A stretch of 48,802 nucleotides of DNA from an uncultured Pelagibacteraceae bacterium. Its GTDB lineage: Bacteria; Pseudomonadota; Alphaproteobacteria; Pelagibacterales; Pelagibacteraceae. This document shows, piece after piece, positions 8,596 to 17,653 of the stretch. Made by a program: the position numbers and the translations under genes. A model generated the notes under the pieces. The model searched no databases. It was given only the letters and a program-made list of their open reading frames with translations, and was not told the DNA's origin. The stretch's first letter is position 1. Each line of letters begins with the position of its first letter. The DNA lies in assembly GCA_902592935.1 (NCBI GenBank), contig CACJGD010000006.1:1-48802 (forward strand), read 5' to 3'.

Positions 8596-9765
8596 TTATG
8601 CACTTCTGTAGAGTTTAGTCATTACAAATTCTCTGTGACCTAAAGCCTCTGCACAAGTTAATCTTCCGTTAGCTACCCTTAAAGTTGTCTTAATTAGTTC
8701 ATCTCCAGCTTCAGATAAATTCATTTCTCTAGAAAGTATTTTCGAAACATCACAATCAATGTGTTCACTCATATTAACTGCAGTAAGTGGGTTCGCAGTT
8801 AACTTTATAACTGGTTCAATTGGATTTCCGATGATATTACCTTGTCCTGTAGGGAATAAATGAATATTAAATCCTCCAGCAGCTTGAAGAGTAACACATT
8901 CAGCTGCAGCCGATGAAGTATCCATAAAATATAATCCTGGTCCTTTTTCAGGTTCTTCTGCAGGAGTTAAAACATCAATAAATTGTCTTGAACCAATTTT
9001 TTGAAAATTTCCAAAAGCTTTTTCTTCGATTGTTGTTAAACCTCCAGCAATATTACCAGCGGTAGGTTGGCTTTCAGATAAATCATCAGTAGCTTCTTTT
9101 AAAATAAAGTCATTATAATCATTCCAAGTTTTTTTAAATTTCTCTTGAGCTTCTGGTGTTTTTCCTCTTTTTTCACAAACAGTTTCTGCTCCAGTTAATT
9201 CAGAAGTTTCTCCAAAACATAAATGAACGCCAAGAGGCTCAAGTTTGTCCATTAAATTTCCTACAGTAGGATTTGAAGCTAAACCAGATGTAGTATCTGA
9301 CTCCCCACATTTAACAGAAATCCATAAATCACTTATCGGGCATTCTTCTCTTTGTTTTTCTGAGGCCCAAATTGAAAATTCTTGAGCTTTTTTTGAGGCT
9401 TTCATTATAGTTTCAATGTCACCAGCACCTTCAATACTGAACCCTTCAACTGGTTTACCTGTTTTAGCAACTTCATCTACAATTCTTTTAGTCCATTTAG
9501 GCTCTATTCCGATTATAATTGCTGCTGCCACATTAGGGTTTTTTGCAGTTCCAATCATGGTTCTGAAATGAAGTTCTAAATCTGCACCAAACTGTAATCT
9601 TCCATATGAATGTGGAAGTGCGGTTGTTCCTTTAATATTATTTGCTACAGCTTCAGCACATGCGTTTGAAATATCATCAACTGGAAGAATAATTACATGG
9701 TTTCTTGTGCCGGCTCTGCCATTTTCTCTTTTATAACCTAAAAAACTTTTTGGAATTTCTATCAT
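8596..9765 (-). CDS. suyB: (2R)-3-sulfolactate sulfo-lyase, large subunit
   Basis: UxaA/altronate-dehydratase-like protein of 389 aa. The N terminus [15 protein letters not shown] and the blocks [45 protein letters not shown] and [12 protein letters not shown] follow the large subunit of this family. Among the family, the split into a 389-aa and a 94-aa subunit, and the position beside xsc, apr and anion exporters, fit SuyB, which eliminates sulfite from 3-sulfolactate to give pyruvate. A sugar-acid dehydratase (altronate or galactarate) is the alternative but would not explain the neighbours. Start ATG 9765; suyA ends 3 bases upstream. Confidence 0.83.
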   Translation of the reverse strand: MIEIPKSFLGYKRENGRAGTRNHVIILPVDDISNACAEAVANNIKGTTALPHSYGRLQFGADLELHFRTMIGTAKNPNVAAAIIIGIEPKWTKRIVDEVAKTGKPVEGFSIEGAGDIETIMKASKKAQEFSIWASEKQREECPISDLWISVKCGESDTTSGLASNPTVGNLMDKLEPLGVHLCFGETSELTGAETVCEKRGKTPEAQEKFKKTWNDYNDFILKEATDDLSESQPTAGNIAGGLTTIEEKAFGNFQKIGSRQFIDVLTPAEEPEKGPGLYFMDTSSAAAECVTLQAAGGFNIHLFPTGQGNIIGNPIEPVIKLTANPLTAVNMSEHIDCDVSKILSREMNLSEAGDELIKTTLRVANGRLTCAEALGHREFVMTKLYRSA

Positions 9766-9768
9766 TTC

Positions 9769-10053
9769 TTACCACTTTTTTGTTTTTACATTGTGAACAT
9801 GAACATGTTCACCTTTTTTAATTGATTTAACTACTTTTCCAATGTCGTGACCATATTTTATTATAGTATCACCTTCGTTAAGATTAATCATAGCAATCTT
9901 GTGACCTAAGGGAATTTCATCTGCAGATTGAATACTAACAGTTTTGTCATTCTCCATTACCCAACAAGAGCAATCTTGTTTTGGAGTGATTTTTTCAATA
10001 ACAACTACTCCTACGTTGTCTTTTTCGTCATGAATTATAATATCTGTTGCCAT
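9769..10053 (-). CDS. suyA: (2R)-3-sulfolactate sulfo-lyase, small subunit
   Basis: Small 94-aa SAF-domain protein of the type that forms the first domain of altronate dehydratase (blocks KDNVGVVVIEKI, IPLGHKIAMINL, IIKYGHDIGK). In sulfolactate sulfo-lyase this small subunit pairs with SuyB. It is the first gene of a minus-strand run suyA-suyB-exporter and is divergently arranged from xsc with 112 bases between the start codons, so both units probably share a control region. Confidence follows from the SuyB call. Confidence 0.83.
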   Translation of the reverse strand: MATDIIIHDEKDNVGVVVIEKITPKQDCSCWVMENDKTVSIQSADEIPLGHKIAMINLNEGDTIIKYGHDIGKVVKSIKKGEHVHVHNVKTKKW

Positions 10054-10165
10054 ATCGTGTCGATTTGTTTGTTTGAATTTTCTAAAATCTTATATATTAA
10101 TCGCACAAATTAACAAACGAATTTTATAAATATTTAAATTTACACTTTAGAGAGGTTCTAGTTTT
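10054..10165. promoter_or_regulatory. Divergent suyA / xsc control region
   Basis: This 112-base gap separates the two sulfonate-degradation units and must hold both promoters. GTTTGTT at 10067-10073 is mirrored by AACAAAC at 10112-10118, a spaced inverted repeat that could be an operator. Candidate -10 boxes are TATATA read on the minus strand near 10091-10096 and TATAAA near 10125-10130 on the plus strand. AGAGAGG at 10150-10156 is the ribosome binding site of xsc. No riboswitch-like structure was recognised. Confidence 0.45.
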
Positions 10166-11950
10166 ATGACAAAAATGACAACAGAGGAAGCTTTTGTAAA
10201 AGTTTTACAAATGCACGGTATTGAACACGCCTTCGGAATTATTGGTTCAGCCTTTATGCCAATTTCAGATATATTTCCAGATGCTGGAATTACTTTTTGG
10301 GATGTTGCCCATGAAACAAATGGTGGTTTAATTGCTGATGGCTATACAAGAGCTACTGGTAAAATGTCAATGGTAATTGCACAGAATGGACCTGGAATTA
10401 CAGGATTGGTTACACCAATCAAAACAGCTTATTGGAATCATACACCACTTTTATTGGTTACACCTCAGGCAGCTAATAAAACAATGGGACAAGGTGGATT
10501 TCAAGAAGTAGAACAAATGAATTTATTTAAAGATATGGTTTGTTATCAAGAAGAAGTAAGAGACCCAACTAGAATGGCAGAAGTATTAAATAGAGTTATT
10601 GAAAAAGCTATTAGAGGATCAGCACCAGCGCAAATAAACGTTCCAAGAGATTATTGGTGTCAAGTTATTGATATAGATCTTCCTCCAATAGTTAGACTTG
10701 AAAGACAAGGTGGAGGAAATGATGCAATAGATAGAGCAGCTGACTTGTTATCTAAAGCAAAATTTCCTGTAATTTTGTCTGGTGCTGGAGTTGTGATTGG
10801 TGATGCTATTGAAACAACAAAAAAACTGGCAGAAAAATTAGACTCTCCAGTATGTTCAGGTTATCAGCACAACGATAGTTTTCCTGGAAGTCATCCATTA
10901 GCAGTAGGACCCTTAGGGTACAACGGATCTAAAGCTGCAATGGAGTTAATTTCAAAAGCAGATGTCGTCCTGGCTCTAGGAACAAGATTAAATCCTTTCT
11001 CTACTTTACCTGGCTATGGAATTGATTATTGGCCAAAGAACGCAGATATTATCCAAGTAGATATTAATCCTGATAGAATAGGCTTGACTAAAAAAGTTAC
11101 GGTCGGAATTAGTGGGGACGCAAAATTAGTTGCAGAACAAATTTATCAAAAATTATCATCAAATGCTGGAGATACTGATAGGCAGGTAAGAAAAGATTTA
11201 ATTCATCAAACTAAGTCAGCTTGGTTACAAAAACTTTCAAGCCTAGATCATGAAGATGATGATGAAGGCACAGTGTGGAATAAAGAAGCTAGAGAAAGAG
11301 ATGCAGACAGAATGTCACCAAGACAAGCTTGGAGAGCAATTCAGGCAGGAATGCCCGAAGATGTTATAATATCTAGTGACATTGGAAATAATTGTGCAAT
11401 AGGTAATGCGTATCCAACTTTTGAAAAACCAAGAAAGTATTTAGCACCAGGATTATTTGGACCTTGTGGGTATGGATTTCCATCAATTTTAGGTGCTAAA
11501 ATTGGATGTCCCGATACTCCAGTAATAGGCTTTGCTGGAGATGGAGCTTTTGGCATAAGTATGAACGAGATGAGTTCATGTGCAAGAGAAGAGTGGCCTT
11601 CCATTACAATGGTAATTTTTAGAAATTATCAATGGGGAGCGGAAAAAAGAAATACCACTTTATGGTTCGACAATAATTTTGTTGGAACTGAATTAGACCC
11701 TGAATTAAGTTATGCAAAAGTTGCAGATGCATGTGGTTTAAAAGGTGTAACAGTTAGAACTATGGAAGAGACAACAAATGCAATAAAGCAATCTTGTGAA
11801 GATCAAAAGAAAGGAATTACAACCTTTATTGAAGTAATTTTAAATCAAGAACTTGGCGAACCATTCAGAAGAGATGCAATGAAAAAACCAGTAAGAGTCG
11901 CTGGAATTAAAAAAGAAGATATGAAACCTCAAAAATCAGTGGTGGGATAA
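10166..11950 (+). CDS. xsc: Sulfoacetaldehyde acetyltransferase
   Basis: Thiamine-diphosphate enzyme that converts sulfoacetaldehyde plus phosphate into acetyl phosphate and sulfite, the last step of taurine and isethionate breakdown. The protein is 594 aa, the normal length. It opens with TTEEAFVKVLQMHGIEHAFG and GSAFMPISDIFP, which are distinctive for Xsc within the acetolactate-synthase superfamily. Glu50 in WDVAHE is the expected ThDP-activating glutamate, and GDG at residues 458-460 followed by the FRNYQWG segment forms the ThDP-Mg site. No phosphate acetyltransferase or taurine transporter lies in the window, so those steps must be encoded elsewhere. Confidence 0.93.
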   Translation: MTKMTTEEAFVKVLQMHGIEHAFGIIGSAFMPISDIFPDAGITFWDVAHETNGGLIADGYTRATGKMSMVIAQNGPGITGLVTPIKTAYWNHTPLLLVTPQAANKTMGQGGFQEVEQMNLFKDMVCYQEEVRDPTRMAEVLNRVIEKAIRGSAPAQINVPRDYWCQVIDIDLPPIVRLERQGGGNDAIDRAADLLSKAKFPVILSGAGVVIGDAIETTKKLAEKLDSPVCSGYQHNDSFPGSHPLAVGPLGYNGSKAAMELISKADVVLALGTRLNPFSTLPGYGIDYWPKNADIIQVDINPDRIGLTKKVTVGISGDAKLVAEQIYQKLSSNAGDTDRQVRKDLIHQTKSAWLQKLSSLDHEDDDEGTVWNKEARERDADRMSPRQAWRAIQAGMPEDVIISSDIGNNCAIGNAYPTFEKPRKYLAPGLFGPCGYGFPSILGAKIGCPDTPVIGFAGDGAFGISMNEMSSCAREEWPSITMVIFRNYQWGAEKRNTTLWFDNNFVGTELDPELSYAKVADACGLKGVTVRTMEETTNAIKQSCEDQKKGITTFIEVILNQELGEPFRRDAMKKPVRVAGIKKEDMKPQKSVVG

Positions 11951-11967
11951 ATTCTAGGATTTAAGAA

Positions 11968-13136
11968 TTGAAATTTTTAAAAATTATTTTAAGTTTTTTT
12001 AAAAAAACTTTAATATTCTTAATAGTATTTATAATATCTGATATAGTTTTTTTTAGTCTAATACCTGATGACATAAAATCAAAACTATATAACAATAGAG
12101 CACATAGAATAAAATCTTTTTATTATCACCATGACTTAAGACCAATGTCATCATTTTATGATCATTGGGGGTATGAAAGATATAAAATTTATACTAACAA
12201 TTTAGGATTTAAAGATAAGTCAAATAGAGTAGTTAAATTTAAAAATAAAAATATTTTATTTATAGGAGATTCATTTACAGAAGGTGTTGGAATTAAATAT
12301 CAAGATACGTATGTAGGTTTGATTGAAAAAAAATTAAAAAACAAAAGCAATGACATTGAAGTTTTAAATGCAGGTGTCCAATCTTATTCAACAAGTATTT
12401 ACCTATCAAAAATATACCACCTACTAGAAAGAAAAAATTTACCAATTACGGATATTGTAGTTATGGTATCTGGAGGAGATTTTTTTGATGATTATTTCAA
12501 ATATTTAGAACTAAATGAAGATTATATTTTGAATCATATTGATCAAAAAAAATAAATATATAATTAAAATTATTAATTTTTTTAAATCTAATACCTTAAC
12601 TTATCAATTGATAACTAGAATTACCCCTCCTAAAGTTATTCCAGGTTTGATAAAATCAATTTTTTCTAAAAAAGATTTTAAAAAAAATTATGATCAAAAA
12701 GAAAAGGATTTATTTTCAATTACTAATAATGAAATTGATCAAATGAATTTTTTAAGTCATAAAGATTATTCTTATTTTTTATTCTCCAATAGAATTTGAT
12801 AAATGGGGCAAAAATGCTATTGATAAATCACTGAACAATCTTCGACAGATCGCAGAAATAACGTCAAAAAAAAAAATTAAACTAAATATTTTTTATTTAT
12901 ATGAACCTATATTAATTTTAAAAAAACCAAATAAAATGCAGTTTGATTATTTTGTTAATGAATTTCAAGATTTAAAAAATCAAAATGTAGAGGTAAATTT
13001 TATAAAAAATATGTACGATCAATATAAAAACGCTTATGAAGCTTATAAAAATCTATTTTTTATTAACGATATACATTGGAATAAAAGAGGGAATGAACAA
13101 GTTGCAAAAGAAATTTTAAGCAAAATAAATTTTTAA
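11968..13136 (+). CDS. SGNH/GDSL hydrolase-like protein, membrane anchored, with two frame breaks
   Basis: Starting at TTG 11968, the first frame gives an N-terminal membrane anchor (residues about 5-32) and the SGNH block I motif GDSFTEG (Asp101, Ser102). It stops at 12553-12555 right after an 8-base A run (12545-12552). The protein resumes in the next frame (NKYIIKIINFF...) and shifts again at a 6-base T run (12775-12780). It then continues (SPIEFDKWGKNAIDKSL...) to the block V motif NDIHWNKRGNEQ, which supplies the Asp-His pair, ending at 13136. Removing one base from each run gives a single protein of about 388 aa. Likely an esterase or O-acyl transferase acting on a surface polymer; the substrate is unknown. 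It heads the cassette with SxtJ, DUF5989 and a carbamoyltransferase. Confidence 0.7.
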
Positions 13137-13179
13137 TAATTTTAAAAATATTATAATTTATATTAATAGGAATTTATAA

Positions 13180-13563
13180 ATGGAAGATATAAAATTAGGC
13201 TCAAATAAAAGTTTTGGAATAGTATTTTTTGTAGTATTTTTAATTGTAGCTATTTATCCAATTTTAGGAGATGGTAGTTTGAGATTGTGGTCATTAGTAA
13301 TCTCTATTGTTTTTTTAATTTTAGGGTTGTTAAACTCAAAAATTTTATCACCACTAAATAAATTATGGTTTAGGTTTGGTATCTTTTTAGGAAGAGTTTT
13401 ATCACCAATTATTATGGGTGTTATTTTCTTTTTAGTTGTTACGCCTACAGGATATTTGCTGAGACTATTTAAAAAAGATGTATTAAATTTGAGTTTTAAT
13501 GATAATAAATCTTATTGGATTGAAAAAAAAGGTCCAAAAAGTAAAATGAAAAATCAATTTTAA
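13180..13563 (+). CDS. SxtJ family membrane protein
   Basis: A 127-aa protein with three or four membrane helices (around VFFVVFLIVAIYPIL, LWSLVISIVFLILGLL and IIMGVIFFLVVTPTGYLL) and a basic, polar C-terminal tail ending in SYWIEKKGP. This arrangement matches SxtJ-type small membrane proteins, which are regularly found beside NodU/CmcH-type carbamoyltransferases. No biochemical function is established. AGGAATT near 13168 is a suitable ribosome binding site. It is followed one base later by the DUF5989 gene. Confidence 0.75.
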   Translation: MEDIKLGSNKSFGIVFFVVFLIVAIYPILGDGSLRLWSLVISIVFLILGLLNSKILSPLNKLWFRFGIFLGRVLSPIIMGVIFFLVVTPTGYLLRLFKKDVLNLSFNDNKSYWIEKKGPKSKMKNQF

Positions 13564-13564
13564 A

Positions 13565-13714
13565 ATGAGTTTTTTGCGAGAATTTTGGGAATTTTTAAAA
13601 GTGAGAAAAAAATATTGGCTATTACCGATTATCATTGTTCTAGTAATTTTCGGTGGTTTAATTGTGCTTACACAAGGATCAGCTGTAGCTCCATTTATTT
13701 ACACAATATTCTAA
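13565..13714 (+). CDS. DUF5989-like small membrane protein
   Basis: A 49-aa protein with an N-terminal amphipathic segment (SFLREFWEFLKVRKKYW) and one membrane helix (LLPIIIVLVIFGGLIVL), ending in APFIYTIF. Size, pattern and position between an SxtJ protein and a carbamoyltransferase match the DUF5989 family. It starts one base after the SxtJ stop, and its stop codon directly abuts the GTG start of the carbamoyltransferase, so translation is probably coupled. Function unknown. Confidence 0.75.
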   Translation: MSFLREFWEFLKVRKKYWLLPIIIVLVIFGGLIVLTQGSAVAPFIYTIF

Positions 13715-15551
13715 GTGAAATCAATTTTAGGTATTTCGGCATTCTATCATGACAGCGCTGCATGTATATTAAAAGACGGAAAGATTATTGCAGCAGCACA
13801 AGAAGAGAGATTTACCAGAAAAAAACATGATCCTAGTTATCCTCATAATGCTATTGAATTTGTTTTGAATTATGCAAATTTAAAATTAAGTGAGATAGAC
13901 CAAATCGTTTTTTTTGAAAAGCCTTTTTTAAAATTTGAAAGATTACTAGAAACTTACGTTGGTTTTGCACCTAAAGGTTTTACTTCTTTTGCTAAAGCAA
14001 TGCCATTATGGATAAAAGAAAAACTTTTTCAAAAAAATTACTTATTTAATAAATTAAAAGAGCATGATGAAAATTATAAATCAGATAATAATATTTATTT
14101 TTCTGACCATCACCTTAGTCATGCTGCTAGTGCTTTTTTCCCTTCTCCTTTTGATGAGGCTGTTATATTAACAGCAGATGGGGTTGGTGAATGGGCAACT
14201 ACCACGGTCGCAATTGGAAAAAATAATAATTTAGAAATAAAAAAAGAAATTCATTTTCCTCACTCTTTAGGTCTTCTTTATTCTGCATTTACTTATTATA
14301 CAGGATTTAAGGTAAACAGTGGTGAATATAAATTAATGGGATTAGCTCCTTATGGAAATCCTATTTATGAAGATAAAATAAAGAAGTTAATAGATATAAA
14401 AGAGGATGGTACTTTTAGGTTAGATCAAAGTTATTTTAATTACGCAACTGGGCTAACCATGACGAATGATAAATTTGATAGATTATTTGGTCAAAAGCCT
14501 CGTAATGCTCAAAAAGATAAAATAACTCAATTTCATATGGATATTGCAGCATCAATTCAAAAAGTTACTGAAGAGATTATGATTAAATTATCAAAATCAA
14601 TAAGACAAGAATACAAAATTAAAAATTTATGTTTAGCTGGAGGTGTGGCTTTAAATTGTGTTGCTAATGGTAAAATTCTTAAAGAAAAGATTTTTGAAAA
14701 AATATGGATACAACCTGCTGCTGGAGACGCAGGTGGCTCACTTGGTGCTGCACTAGCACTTTGGTACTCTGAAAAAGAAAATCAAAGAGTTATTAGCACA
14801 ATTGATGATATGCAAGGGTCTTATTTAGGGAATGAATATGATCAGGAAGATATTGAAAAAAAAATTAAAAAACCTGGGTGCTAATTTTGAAACTTTAGAT
14901 TATGAGGAATTAATAGATAAAACTGCAGAGTTTTTGTCTAAAGAAAAAGCAATAGGTTGGTTTCAAGGCAGAATGGAATTTGGTCCAAGAGCTCTAGGAG
15001 GCAGATCTATTTTAGGCGACCCAAGATCTGATAAAATGCAAAAAAATTTGAACTTAAAAGTAAAATTCAGGGAAAGCTTTAGACCATTTGCACCATCAGT
15101 TTTAAGGGACGATGTATCAGATTGGTTTGATATTGATGTAGATAGTCCATACATGCTTTTAGTATCTAATATTAATGAAAAAAAAAAAATTCAAATGACA
15201 AGTGAGCAAAAAAAATTATTTGGAATTGAAAAGCTAAATATTAAAAGGTCAGAAATACCAGCGGTAACACATGTGGACTATACAGCAAGAATACAGACTG
15301 TAACAAAAAAAACAAATTCTCGGTATTATGATTTGATTTTAAAATTTAAAGAAAAAACGGGCTGTCCAGTTATAGTAAATACTTCATTTAATGTAAGAGG
15401 TGAGCCAATCGTATGTTCACCAGTAGACGCTTTTAATTGTTTTATGGGAACAGAATTAGATTATTTAATTATCGGTAATTGCATATTAGATAAAACACAA
15501 CAAGATCCAAAACTAAAAAAAGACTATACAAAAGAATTTGAATTAGATTAA
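13715..15551 (+). CDS. NodU/CmcH-type carbamoyltransferase, frameshifted
   Basis: Transfers a carbamoyl group from carbamoyl phosphate to a hydroxyl of a sugar or metabolite through a carbamoyl-adenylate. From GTG 13715 the N-terminal Kae1-like domain shows LGISAFYHDSAACIL, AQEERFTRKKHD, the metal-binding HHLSHAASAFFPSPF and, further on, LAGGVALNCVANG. The frame stops at 14884 after a 9-base A run (14856-14864). The protein continues in the next frame through LGANFETLDYEEL and the C-terminal-domain signature GRMEFGPRALGGRSILGDPR. One A fewer gives about 611 aa, the usual family length. The acceptor molecule is unknown; the membrane-protein neighbours suggest a surface or exported compound. 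Confidence 0.83.
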
Positions 15552-15561
15552 ATTTGTTTTC

Positions 15562-16866
15562 ATGAAACTTGAAAATGATAATACATGTAGTTGGATAAAC
15601 GATCTTATCCCAAGGGCTGAAACTAAATCTATAAATTCAGATAAGAATTGTGAATGGTTGATAATAGGAGCAGGTTATACAGGTTTGTCAGCTGCAAGAA
15701 AACTGGGTCAGTTATATCCAAATCAAAAAATTATATTAGCAGATGCTCAATTAGCAGGTGAAGGAGCTAGTGGAAGAAACTCAGGTTACCTAGTTGATAC
15801 AACTTTAAATGATGGTTTTTCATCAAATAAAGAATTAGAAAATTATAAAAAAAAAACTGATATATATAAATTAGGCATAGAAGCAGTAAGAAAATTTATC
15901 AATGAGTATCAAGTTGACTGTGATTGGAATGATAGTGGAAAATATTTTGCATCATCAAAAATTGATGATAAAAAAATTTTAAGTAATTTTTCAATTACAT
16001 TATCAAAATTAGGTTTTGAAAATAATTTATTAGAAAAAAAGGATTTAACAAAAAGATTAGGTACTAGTTTTTATAACGTTGCACTTTATACAAAAGGTGG
16101 AATATTATTAAATCCTGCAAAATTAGTTAGATCAATGATAAATGCGTTACCTAATAATGTTGAATTATATGAAAAATCTTATTTGTTAAGTTGGACTTCT
16201 GTTAAAGACTATATATCGTGTAACTTTAATAATGCTAAAATTACTACAAAAAAAATAATCTTTGCTACAAATGGATTTTTAAGATCTTTAAAAATTAAAA
16301 CAAACTATAATTTTCCGATAACTTTAACAGCTAGTATGACTAGACAACTTAGTGATGAGGAATTTAATTCTATTGGTCAACCAAAAGAGTGGGGTGTTTT
16401 ACCGGTTAGACCCATGGGCGCGACCATAAGAATGACTAGAGATAAAAGAATTTTAATAAGAAATACAGCTGAGGTACATGACCCTTTTTATATGTCTAAA
16501 AAAATATTAAACAAAAGATCCAATATACAAAAAATTGGAATAAAAAAAAGATTTCCTGAATTACCAGATGACATAATTCAATCTACTTGGTCAGGAGTAG
16601 TTTCTAGAACAAGAAATAGTTCTCAAATATTTGAAAAAATTAAAGAAAATATATTTGTTGCTGGTTGTTATAATGGATCTGGAATTGGTGTAGGAACATT
16701 ATTTGGTGAACAAATCGCACTTAAAGCATGCAATGAAAATACTTCAGAAATTGAAACTATAGAAAAAAGAAATAATCCAACTTGGTTACCTCCACAACCT
16801 TTTTTAGGTATTGGAATTAAGACAAGACTTTTTTATGAGCGTTTAAAAGCAAGATCTGAAATTTAA
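15562..16866 (+). CDS. FAD-dependent oxidoreductase, DAO family
   Basis: A 434-aa flavoprotein with the dinucleotide-binding motif GAGYTG at residues 36-41 preceded by WLII, then the GEGASGRNSGYL block that contacts flavin, and a C-terminal FVAGCYNGSGIG block. This order is typical of D-amino-acid-oxidase-type enzymes that oxidise amines or N-methyl amino acids, such as gamma-glutamylputrescine oxidase. The nearby sulfonate genes raise taurine dehydrogenase (TauY-like) as a possibility, but TauX is not present and nothing in the sequence proves the substrate. It starts 10 bases after the carbamoyltransferase and converges on the next gene, sharing TTAA at 16863-16866. Confidence 0.82.
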   Translation: MKLENDNTCSWINDLIPRAETKSINSDKNCEWLIIGAGYTGLSAARKLGQLYPNQKIILADAQLAGEGASGRNSGYLVDTTLNDGFSSNKELENYKKKTDIYKLGIEAVRKFINEYQVDCDWNDSGKYFASSKIDDKKILSNFSITLSKLGFENNLLEKKDLTKRLGTSFYNVALYTKGGILLNPAKLVRSMINALPNNVELYEKSYLLSWTSVKDYISCNFNNAKITTKKIIFATNGFLRSLKIKTNYNFPITLTASMTRQLSDEEFNSIGQPKEWGVLPVRPMGATIRMTRDKRILIRNTAEVHDPFYMSKKILNKRSNIQKIGIKKRFPELPDDIIQSTWSGVVSRTRNSSQIFEKIKENIFVAGCYNGSGIGVGTLFGEQIALKACNENTSEIETIEKRNNPTWLPPQPFLGIGIKTRLFYERLKARSEI

Positions 16867-17639
16867 ATTATATTAGCCCTTACAGAACCTAATTTATCAA
16901 TTTTTCCAAAATATATTCCTTTTTTAATTATTGGAACAACTCCAACAGTTGATCCTGTAAATACATAAAAATTTTTATTCAAATTTATTTTATCTTTTTT
17001 AATTTTATTTAAAATAAATCTTAATGAATTGATTGGATTTATATAAACAACATTTGTATTTCCATTTACACTTTGTTTAGATTTTTTGTTGGTGATATTT
17101 GTTTTTAAATTTTCTATTTTTATTTTTTTAAATTTTTTCTTTTGACCTATTAGAAATTTAATATTTCCACCAAAATCACTACATAAATCACCAAAAGAAG
17201 TAATACCTTTCTTTTTTTGTCTATATCCAACTACCTCAATGCAAGGAGCCATATGTGAGATGAATTTGGTAACATTTTTATTATTTAATTTACCTTTAGA
17301 TGTAAAAAAAGATTTTTTAATTAAAAAACAAACTTCAAGTTCAATTCCTAATGTTGATTTATTTATTTTTACATTTTTTCCACTTTTAATTAAATTTTTA
17401 TTAAAAACTGATGCAACAAAAGGCTCTTTCTCGTTTAATTTTTTCATTAACGGAATTCCTGTCCCACCTGCTTTAAAACCTATTACTGGGTCCTTAATTT
17501 TACTCTCACATAATTTTCTAAATTTATTTGCCTCATCAAGTTTTTTTGTAAATTTACTAGGTATTGGTGAAATAATTTTATTTTTTAAAAAAGCAGTTAC
17601 TAATTTATCTGAAATTTTATCTTTAAGTGTTTTTGTCAT
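16863..17639 (-). CDS. 2-keto-4-pentenoate hydratase / FAH family protein
   Basis: A 258-aa protein of the MhpD-like branch of the fumarylacetoacetate-hydrolase superfamily. Supporting blocks are GFKAGGTG, GIELEVCFLI, PCIEVVGYR, LCSDFGGN, NPINSLRFI and VFTGSTVGVVPI, including the acidic residues that bind the divalent metal. Members hydrate 2-hydroxy-dienoates or decarboxylate related keto acids; no ring-cleavage genes are nearby, so the substrate is open. It is very lysine-rich, which reflects the AT-rich coding. It lies 14 bases downstream of the DMT permease gene on the same strand. Confidence 0.8.
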   Translation of the reverse strand: MTKTLKDKISDKLVTAFLKNKIISPIPSKFTKKLDEANKFRKLCESKIKDPVIGFKAGGTGIPLMKKLNEKEPFVASVFNKNLIKSGKNVKINKSTLGIELEVCFLIKKSFFTSKGKLNNKNVTKFISHMAPCIEVVGYRQKKKGITSFGDLCSDFGGNIKFLIGQKKKFKKIKIENLKTNITNKKSKQSVNGNTNVVYINPINSLRFILNKIKKDKINLNKNFYVFTGSTVGVVPIIKKGIYFGKIDKLGSVRANII

Positions 17640-17653
17640 AATAATTTTTTAAT

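Noticed and set aside
12936..13136. Separate 66-aa gene
   Set aside because: It is the C-terminal end of the SGNH protein; the same frame is open upstream to about 12783 and continues the homologous text.
1583..14864. Homopolymer breaks as phase-variation switches
   Set aside because: The affected genes include housekeeping and core metabolic genes such as aprA and pabC, and the runs are unremarkable for this genome; sequence error is simpler.
14832..15551. Separate gene for a carbamoyltransferase C-terminal domain
   Set aside because: The first residues are out-of-frame text from the upstream gene, and the domain joins the N-terminal domain by one base at the A9 run.
17239..17652. 137-aa plus-strand ORF rich in hydrophobic residues
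   Set aside because: It lies antisense to the MhpD-like gene, whose conserved motifs are clear; Lys codons read backwards give Phe/Leu-rich shadows.
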